From Catenovulum agarivorans YM01 (GTDB lineage: Bacteria > Pseudomonadota > Gammaproteobacteria > Enterobacterales > Alteromonadaceae): 64,000 nt of DNA. Of the stretch, positions 58,240 to 64,000 are shown piece by piece. Each line of letters opens with the position of its first letter. The stretch's first letter is position 1. The stretch spans positions 27,777-91,776 of the forward strand of contig NZ_JH767538.1 in NCBI RefSeq assembly GCF_000281085.1, read 5' to 3'. The notes under the pieces are model-generated. The model ran no database searches. It saw only the letters and a list, made by a program, of their open reading frames with translations, and was not told the DNA's origin. The position numbers were made by a program, and so were the translations under genes.

Positions 58240-59715
58240 ATGGGACAAAACGTCAACAAACAAAGTTTTTCGCCGGAAGATTTTGTTCAGTTTAAACAAA
58301 GGCTGCACCAACAACTCGACGAACTTAAATTAATAATGGCGCGGCCTAATTTTGGCCAAGCCTCGTTAAAACTAGGTGCCGAGCTTGAACTCTACCTCAC
58401 AGATTCCGAAGGCCACTGCCAACTGAGTAATCAGCAAGTTTTGGCCAAGTTGCACGACTCGGTTTTTCAGCACGAAATTAATCAGTACAACCTTGAACTT
58501 AATGTTCCACCTGTCTCGTTAGACGATAAAGCTTTTAGCCATATGGCGCAGCAAATGAACCAGAGATTGATTCAGTTAAATGATTGTTGTCGTGATTTAG
58601 GTACCCACGCAACCGCTATAGGTATTCTGCCAACGCTTAGGCCAAATGATTTACTCAAACAAAATATGACAGATTTAGAGCGCTATCATATTTTGGTTGA
58701 TCAATTAAAAATTAACCGTGGTGCTCCTTTTCAAATAGATATTCATGGTGAAGAGGATGTACATATGCAAGTGGAGGATGTAACCGCCGAAGGGGCGAAT
58801 ACATCTTTTCAAGTGCATATGATGGTACCGCCAGGCGCTTTTGTTGATGTGTATAACGCGGCTATGTTGAGCCAAGCTTTGGTCACGGCTGCTAGTGGCA
58901 ATTCGCCAATTTTTTTAGGTAAAGTGGTTTGGGACGAAACACGTATTGCTTTACTTAAACAGGTATTAGATTGTCGCGTACGTGATTTAGTCGCGCGCCA
59001 ATTACCAGCACGGGTCAATTTAGGTTTAGGTTGGTTAAAACAAAGTGCTTGGAGTTTATATGCCGAAGCAGTTGCACTTTACCCAGTACTCTTACCAAAC
59101 TTATTCCCAGCACATCAAGGTGAAGGTTTACCCGAGTTATCTGAATTATGTTTGCATATGGGCACAGTATGGAATTGGCACAGGCCTGTATATTGCCACC
59201 AAGCAACAGGGCATATCCGCATTGAATTTCGTGCATTACCCGCAGGGCCTACGGTTGAAGATATGGTTGCCAATGCGGCGTTTTCAGTTGGGTTAGCTTA
59301 TGGTTTGAGTCAGCAAATGGAAGCTTATTCGGCGATTATGCCGTTTGAAATAGTCGACAATAACTTTTACCGCGCAGCGCAACATGGTTTAAATGCATCC
59401 ATTTATTGGCCAGACGTTGAACAATACCACGTGACTCACCAACCTATTAAACAAGTGGTGTTGAACTCATTAGAAATTGCCAAAACTGGGCTGATTTTAT
59501 TAGGTATTTGTAATGCAGAAGCTGAACATTATTTAGCGATTATTCAGCGACGGGTAGAACAAAATGCAACAGGTGCAAATTGGCAAAAAGCCGCGCTGCA
59601 TTATTTTGAGCAAACGCAACATAGGCACTATGCTTGTATTGAGATGTTGAAGTTTTACCAGCAACAAAGTGTATCAGGTGCGCCAGTGCATCAATGGGAG
59701 CGACCATGGCAATAA
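58240..59715 (+). CDS. GCS2-family glutamate-cysteine-ligase-like protein
   Basis: A 491-residue protein; ATG at 58240 chosen over an in-frame TTG at 58228, neither with a good ribosome site. LKLGAELELYLTD near residue 45 is the acid-rich ATP/metal motif of GCS2-type carboxylate-amine ligases; NQYNLELNVPP follows. The IRIEFRALPAGPT stretch near 330 fits the same group. The family joins glutamate to an amine, but substrate is not known, and it need not make gamma-glutamylcysteine. It overlaps the next gene by 10 bases, an AstE-like hydrolase, so the two probably make and break, or modify, the same type of amide bond. Confidence 0.82.
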   Translation: MGQNVNKQSFSPEDFVQFKQRLHQQLDELKLIMARPNFGQASLKLGAELELYLTDSEGHCQLSNQQVLAKLHDSVFQHEINQYNLELNVPPVSLDDKAFSHMAQQMNQRLIQLNDCCRDLGTHATAIGILPTLRPNDLLKQNMTDLERYHILVDQLKINRGAPFQIDIHGEEDVHMQVEDVTAEGANTSFQVHMMVPPGAFVDVYNAAMLSQALVTAASGNSPIFLGKVVWDETRIALLKQVLDCRVRDLVARQLPARVNLGLGWLKQSAWSLYAEAVALYPVLLPNLFPAHQGEGLPELSELCLHMGTVWNWHRPVYCHQATGHIRIEFRALPAGPTVEDMVANAAFSVGLAYGLSQQMEAYSAIMPFEIVDNNFYRAAQHGLNASIYWPDVEQYHVTHQPIKQVVLNSLEIAKTGLILLGICNAEAEHYLAIIQRRVEQNATGANWQKAALHYFEQTQHRHYACIEMLKFYQQQSVSGAPVHQWERPWQ

Positions 59716-60749
59716 CATTAAAAAAATTACGCTATACCCATGCAGAAAATTTACATTTACCCGCAGACCCAACCGAATGGTTGTTGAGTTTACACGGCCC
59801 TACTGTGATTGATATGCAAGGGCATATCACCAATAGAACAAGGGTTGTCAGTGTGTTGGTGCATGGCAATGAGCCTTCGGGTTTTATTGCAGTGCATAGA
59901 TTTTTGCAAAGCAAAATTACCCCTATGACCAATGTGCGTTTTGTGATTTGTTCGGTTGAAGCAGCGCAGCAGCAACCTGTGTTTACCAATAGATATGTTG
60001 ACGATGTACATGATTTAAATAGGTGTTTTAATTTAAATAAAGAAGATGCTTCGGTTACTCAAAGAGCAGGCAGTATTTTACAAGCTATCAATGAAGTGAA
60101 AGCCGAAGCTGTGATTGATATGCACAATACTTCTGGTACTAGTCCGTCATTTTGTGTGGCAACTCGGATAGATATGCAAGTGCAAGCGTTAGCCTCGTTC
60201 TTTTGTCAAACCATGATGTATACACGTTTATCACTTGGCTCTTTAATGGAACAAAATTTTAATTGTCCGATAGTGACGGTTGAATGTGGTGGCGCGAGAG
60301 ACCAACAAGCGCATGAGATGGCCTATCAAGGTGTGCATGAATTTTTGATGGCAGATAATTTATTTGCAGGTCATCATTATATGTTGGTGGATATTGTTGA
60401 ACATCCACTGCGCTTGGAGTTAGATCCTAAAACCAAAATGGTTTTTGCCGATAAAAATGACCCTGATGCAGACGTCACTTTAGTTTCAGATATTGAACAG
60501 CACAATATGGGGATTACTCGTGCCGATTGTTTAATTGGTTGGTCAAATATTGGCTGTGCACCTTTTACTGTGCGGAATGAAGCGGGCGAGGTACAGTCCG
60601 ACAGCATTATTTATTGCCAAGACGGCCAGATATTAACTCGGCATAAATTGCGTATATTTATGGCAACCACTAACCATAGAATTGCGTTAAATGATTGCCT
60701 GTTTTATGCGTTTTGTGAGGATTTACAAGCTGGTGCCAGCGGCACATAA
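59706..60749 (+). CDS. AstE/aspartoacylase-like zinc hydrolase
   Basis: A 347-residue protein. The ATG at 59706 has GGGAG upstream and overlaps the previous gene by 10 bases. VHGNEPSG (His and Glu ligands) and VIDMHNTSG (third His) are the zinc site of the AstE/aspartoacylase branch of M14 peptidases; VTVECGG fits the catalytic Glu region. The substrate is likely an N-acyl amino acid or related amide. Coupling to the ligase-like gene supports a shared pathway. The C-terminal end overlaps the end of the convergent minus-strand gene by 27 bases. Confidence 0.85.
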   Translation: MAITLKKLRYTHAENLHLPADPTEWLLSLHGPTVIDMQGHITNRTRVVSVLVHGNEPSGFIAVHRFLQSKITPMTNVRFVICSVEAAQQQPVFTNRYVDDVHDLNRCFNLNKEDASVTQRAGSILQAINEVKAEAVIDMHNTSGTSPSFCVATRIDMQVQALASFFCQTMMYTRLSLGSLMEQNFNCPIVTVECGGARDQQAHEMAYQGVHEFLMADNLFAGHHYMLVDIVEHPLRLELDPKTKMVFADKNDPDADVTLVSDIEQHNMGITRADCLIGWSNIGCAPFTVRNEAGEVQSDSIIYCQDGQILTRHKLRIFMATTNHRIALNDCLFYAFCEDLQAGASGT

Positions 60750-61148
60750 CTGTGGTATTTCATTAACTATATTGCTGCAATTGCCATTACGCACTTTGGC
60801 TTTGCGGCAAACCGACACTGACCAACTTACTTTTGCTAAGTAGTCGTGCTGCTCTGGCACACCGTCACACAAATTAACATTTTTCTCTGCATGTTGAATA
60901 CAGTGGCTTAAAAATACTTTCAAGCCGACCGTACAGTTGGCTTCTCGGCAGTTTTCACTTTGTTGGATCACTTGACTTAAACAAGCCATTTGATCATTGT
61001 TTTTTGCAAATTCAAGCGCTGCTTGTGTTTGCTGCGCTTCAACTTGGGCTAAAACTAGGTGGTTGTCTTGCCAATAAAAATAAAACGACAGACCTGTTAA
61101 AACGGCAAATAATGGAATGCCAATTCCAAAAATGTATCTAAGCTTCAT
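60723..61148 (-). CDS. Small membrane-anchored Cys-rich protein
   Basis: A 141-residue unrecognised protein. One N-terminal membrane helix (about 6-27, IFGIGIPLFAVLTGLSFYFYW) anchors a ~110-residue domain outside the inner membrane. That domain has nine Cys, including a CREANC pair, suggesting disulfides and periplasmic location. Its ATG overlaps the TGA of the nucleotidyltransferase gene (ATGA), so they are co-translated. No function can be given. Confidence 0.7.
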   Translation of the reverse strand: MKLRYIFGIGIPLFAVLTGLSFYFYWQDNHLVLAQVEAQQTQAALEFAKNNDQMACLSQVIQQSENCREANCTVGLKVFLSHCIQHAEKNVNLCDGVPEQHDYLAKVSWSVSVCRKAKVRNGNCSNIVNEIPQLCAAGTSL

Positions 61149-61924
61149 AATAAGTGTAAATTGCTTTGTTGCAGGCTATTCGCCAGTAGTGGAGCTGACG
61201 GGGCAGCAAAAAATGCATGATAAATGTTTGGCTTTATCTCGGTCAAATAACATTGACGATAATGAGCTGTTTCATATTCAATTACTTGTGCTTGATCAAA
61301 CAACAGGTGTTGTTGCTGCAAATATTGATATAACTCGGCGGTAATATGTTGCACGGGTTTATGCACAATACAGCGCAAAATTCGCACATAAGCACCGAGT
61401 GGATTTGGATTATCGGCCAATTGTAAGTCTAACGTACCGGTTTTAATCGCCGCAAAATAATCATCATTATGGATCAGTTGCTGGGTTTGGGTGTTATAGA
61501 CAATCGCATCCCAATTTAAAATTGTGGTTTTTAATAAGCTTTCCACCGCTTGATACTTCACTAGCTGTTGCTTAAATGCCCAAGTGTGTTCAAGTGGCCA
61601 CACATCTAAATACCATTTTTGGCAATACAGCCGATAGCCGCCAAATTTATTAAAGTGCACTGGCATATCTTGGGCAAAACCTTGCATTAAGCTTTTGAGC
61701 TTTTGTGCATTGCAGTCAACAACAAAATCTAAGTCGCCATAAAAATTGCGTATGCCTTGCAAAGCTATATCGCGGATAGCGCCACCAAACAGATATACAG
61801 TACCTAGCTGGTTTAACGTATTGACGATTTGTTTAACCTGTTGACGACCACTATTGTTGTGCTGGTCAAAAAAACGCTGCAAACGTTTTTTGAGGATAAC
61901 GTCAGATTGCGCGATTTTAGCCAT
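61145..61924 (-). CDS. Poly(A)-polymerase-head-like nucleotidyltransferase
   Basis: A 259-residue protein. FGGAIRDI near residue 47-54 and DLDFVVD near 64-70 form the GG...RD...DxD active-site pattern of the class II nucleotidyltransferase (CCA-adding/poly(A) polymerase) fold. It is shorter than those enzymes and lacks their tail domains, so it may be a stand-alone NTase of unknown acceptor (RNA, protein or small molecule). It overlaps the dGTPase gene by eight bases and the small Cys-rich gene by four, forming a tight three-gene operon. Confidence 0.82.
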   Translation of the reverse strand: MAKIAQSDVILKKRLQRFFDQHNNSGRQQVKQIVNTLNQLGTVYLFGGAIRDIALQGIRNFYGDLDFVVDCNAQKLKSLMQGFAQDMPVHFNKFGGYRLYCQKWYLDVWPLEHTWAFKQQLVKYQAVESLLKTTILNWDAIVYNTQTQQLIHNDDYFAAIKTGTLDLQLADNPNPLGAYVRILRCIVHKPVQHITAELYQYLQQQHLLFDQAQVIEYETAHYRQCYLTEIKPNIYHAFFAAPSAPLLANSLQQSNLHLL

Positions 61925-63293
61925 GGAGGTTTTTTAACTCGTCGTGCAAATAAATCAGGTAGCTGTCGGTCATCCCTGAAACTGCATCTGCCAGAAGTTG
62001 GGCTTTGCGATAATTATCACTCATTTCTGATTCAGCATATATACGGCGATAATTTTCGGATAATCTCTGATAGGCATATTGTGAAAATAAACTATCTTGC
62101 CCTTCGTTGCTTATGCCTATCCATAACATATCCATAATGCCGGATATGTAGTTATTGCCTTTGAGTTCAAGCTCTAACACTGATTTATGTCGATAACCAT
62201 GCACATAGTCAAATTTACGCATTGCTTGACAAAATTGTGCCGCTTCACTGGTATCTAACAAGGTATAACTTGCGGGTGTTTGCCCTAACATAATATTGTT
62301 GATGTCGGTTACTAGGGTATTGAGTATCGCCTTAACCATAGCGCTAATGGCATACACTCTAAACATTTGCATTGATACATCATTGAGTTCTTTTGGGCTT
62401 AAACCAGCATTTTTAAATTCTTTATTTTTACTTTTTGCGGCAGTTAAGACACTTTGCGTCACAGTGTCGTCAGGGTTCATATGCTGCAGGTGGTCAACTA
62501 TGTCAGAAAATGAAGCTATGTCTTTTTTAACTATGTCTTCTGCGTCCAGCACTATATAGGCGATGTCGTCGCAGGCTTCCATGACAAAAGTGAAGGGGTG
62601 GCGTAAACCTTCGGCTAAGCCGGTTTGTTGCCAAACGTCTTCAACAATGGCTTGTTCAGAAGCAAAATATCCTGCTTTTTTCCAACCTAATGGTTTCGCC
62701 GCTTTATTCGATACCGGGTATTTAAGCATAGAGGCTAAAGTCGCGTAGGTGAGGTTTAAACCAAAAGTGTCATTGAGAATTTGTAAGCGTGTGACTAATC
62801 TGAAAGTTTGCGCGTTGCCGTCAAAGCCCAAAAAGTCATGGCTATCAGGATGTTTTGATTCACCAAATACTTTTGTTTCGTTGCGTTTAAACCAGTTTTG
62901 AATGGCTTTTTCGCCTTGGTGACCAAAAGGTGGGTTGCCTAAATCGTGGGCTAGGCCGATTGCCGCTAACAGTGCTGGTACACAGCGTTCAATGTCTTTA
63001 TCTGCGTCTTTGCCAAAAATTTGTTCACTAAAATCAAAAGCTAAACGAATGCCTATGCTACGCGCTAAGCTAGACACTTCATGCGAATGGGTTAGGCGAT
63101 TGCGCACGCTGTCGTTACGTTCTAGCGGAAATACTTGGGTTTTGTCGCCCATACGCCGGGTAGGGGTTGCGAATAAAATACGATCATAATCACGCTCTAA
63201 CTCAACTCTGCCATTGGCAGATAAAACTGTACTGCCGCTGCCATGTCTGTCTTTGCGGCGTTGGCCGTTTAAAAGTAAATCCCAATTCAACAT
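61917..63293 (-). CDS. dGTPase-family deoxynucleotide triphosphohydrolase
   Basis: A 458-residue HD-domain enzyme, somewhat shorter than Escherichia coli Dgt. It starts with the family's YDRILFATPTRRMGDKTQV. HD metal ligands lie in NRLTHSHEV (near 65-73) and GLAHDLGNPPFGHQGE (His-Asp at 115-116). It hydrolyses dGTP or other dNTPs to the nucleoside and triphosphate. Such enzymes balance dNTP pools and sometimes limit phages. It is first in an overlapping operon with the nucleotidyltransferase and the Cys-rich protein. Confidence 0.93.
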   Translation of the reverse strand: MLNWDLLLNGQRRKDRHGSGSTVLSANGRVELERDYDRILFATPTRRMGDKTQVFPLERNDSVRNRLTHSHEVSSLARSIGIRLAFDFSEQIFGKDADKDIERCVPALLAAIGLAHDLGNPPFGHQGEKAIQNWFKRNETKVFGESKHPDSHDFLGFDGNAQTFRLVTRLQILNDTFGLNLTYATLASMLKYPVSNKAAKPLGWKKAGYFASEQAIVEDVWQQTGLAEGLRHPFTFVMEACDDIAYIVLDAEDIVKKDIASFSDIVDHLQHMNPDDTVTQSVLTAAKSKNKEFKNAGLSPKELNDVSMQMFRVYAISAMVKAILNTLVTDINNIMLGQTPASYTLLDTSEAAQFCQAMRKFDYVHGYRHKSVLELELKGNNYISGIMDMLWIGISNEGQDSLFSQYAYQRLSENYRRIYAESEMSDNYRKAQLLADAVSGMTDSYLIYLHDELKNLHG

Positions 63294-63440
63294 ATTTTGC
63301 TTAACCCTGCACTTTATTGATTATTTAGAATACTACTCTTGTTGGCTAGATGCTATTTCATTAACAAATTAATTGGCGTGCTGTTTAGCTGTCTTCTATA
63401 CTGAAAAAAATGCCCTAAATTTCAAAAGTTAGGAGATGAT

Positions 63441-63971
63441 ATGGACCAGTCGGATACGGATTCATCACCAGCGTGTTTTCGCGCCGAAACCGCTCGATTA
63501 TTGTCGTTGTCTGTGGCACAAATTCATTTAGGTTTATCTGACGGAGATGTCTCTATTGGTAAGGTCATAGAGTTTTGCAGTGAAGTGTCAGCGCAATGTG
63601 AAGCGCTGCAAAATAAACTGGATAGTCAAGAAACCGCCCAAGCGACTGAAGCTATGAACCAACAAATTAAAAAGGCCATTATTGCATTGCAATTTTACGA
63701 TAGGCTTTCTCAGCGCTTGGCGCATGTATCTTCCGGTTTGGAAGAGCTCGCAGACTTACTTGCCATGGAGGAGATGATCCGAAAAGCTGCCCCTTGGTCA
63801 AACTTACGCGAAAAGCTGGTACAGCAATACTGCTTAGTAGATGAAAAAGAAGTGTACGATTACATAATGCAAGGGGCGTCGGTTAACCAAGCAATAGCAT
63901 TAATGCAGCAGAAAAAAGACCAACAAAAAGCCTCAGGACAAGAAGATGAGAGTGATATTACGCTGTTTTAA
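63441..63971 (+). CDS. Unrecognised helical acidic-tail protein
   Basis: A 176-residue soluble protein, mainly helical, with TTAGGAGAT before the ATG. The stretch IIALQFYDRLSQRLAHVSSGLEEL near 78-102 (quoted in part as ALQFYDRLSQRL) recalls the helical core of CheZ-like phosphatases, and the acidic tail ends DITLF. I do not claim it is CheZ. It is complete in the window, with only 29 bases after its stop. Confidence 0.65.
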   Translation: MDQSDTDSSPACFRAETARLLSLSVAQIHLGLSDGDVSIGKVIEFCSEVSAQCEALQNKLDSQETAQATEAMNQQIKKAIIALQFYDRLSQRLAHVSSGLEELADLLAMEEMIRKAAPWSNLREKLVQQYCLVDEKEVYDYIMQGASVNQAIALMQQKKDQQKASGQEDESDITLF

Positions 63972-64000
63972 GTTTAAATATCAACAGCTTGTATCACTTT

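Noticed and set aside
1-64000. CRISPR array, prophage, IS element, tRNA or rRNA gene
   Set aside because: No regularly spaced repeats, transposase, integrase, phage structural gene or cloverleaf-forming sequence was noticed by reading; no search tool was available.

Overview
The window looks like chromosome of a low-to-moderate GC marine gammaproteobacterium of the Alteromonadales type. This is a guess from gene content: TonB receptor beside hybrid kinases, cold-shock protein, TrmB, MarC and SelO housekeeping block, large multi-modular secreted glycoside hydrolases. No rRNA, tRNA, IS element or CRISPR array was seen.

Layout. (1) 1-3257: a partial DUF1186 gene, a SpoU-type RNA methyltransferase, a small lipoprotein and an unknown protein. 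(2) 3486-8779, minus strand: an island of a C5-cytosine DNA methyltransferase, a DUF262 (GmrS/ParB-like) protein, a DUF3696-type AAA ATPase and an unrecognised protein. The last three are joined by ATGA stop/start overlaps; this is a candidate modification-linked defence system. (3) 9198-22750, plus strand: a signalling operon of a TonB-dependent receptor, two paralogous giant hybrid histidine kinases, an HD-GYP response regulator and a double-receiver kinase. (4) 22782-25029: a P-loop kinase, an NAD(P)-binding protein and a divergent LysR regulator.

(5) 25108-54896: a fructan (levan/inulin-type) utilisation locus. It has five secreted or lipoprotein GH32 enzymes, a LacI-family repressor, sucrose phosphorylase, two periplasmic sugar-binding proteins (one apparently co-transcribed with a chemoreceptor), an orphan MalK-like ATPase and an MFS sugar porter. 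A repeated palindrome, ACAACGTTGT, stands before almost every transcription unit of this locus and is the likely LacI-family operator. The enzymes carry twelve copies of a related beta-sandwich-like module that I infer binds fructan. The proposed flow is: secreted GH32 enzymes cut fructan, the MFS porter imports sugar, sucrose phosphorylase splits terminal sucrose, and the binding protein plus chemoreceptor steer the cell towards the sugar. No fructokinase, SusC/D pair or ABC permease is present in the window.

(6) Inside that locus, 37195-39365 holds an unrelated three-gene cassette: a two-TM coiled-coil protein, a hidden 30-codon Cys-rich mini-ORF, and a protein with a sigma-like HTH and an HNH domain. 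It is a second defence-like candidate. (7) 54907-63971: trmB, marC, selO, a GCS2-like ligase with an AstE-like hydrolase, an overlapping minus-strand set (Cys-rich small protein, nucleotidyltransferase, dGTPase) and an unknown protein.
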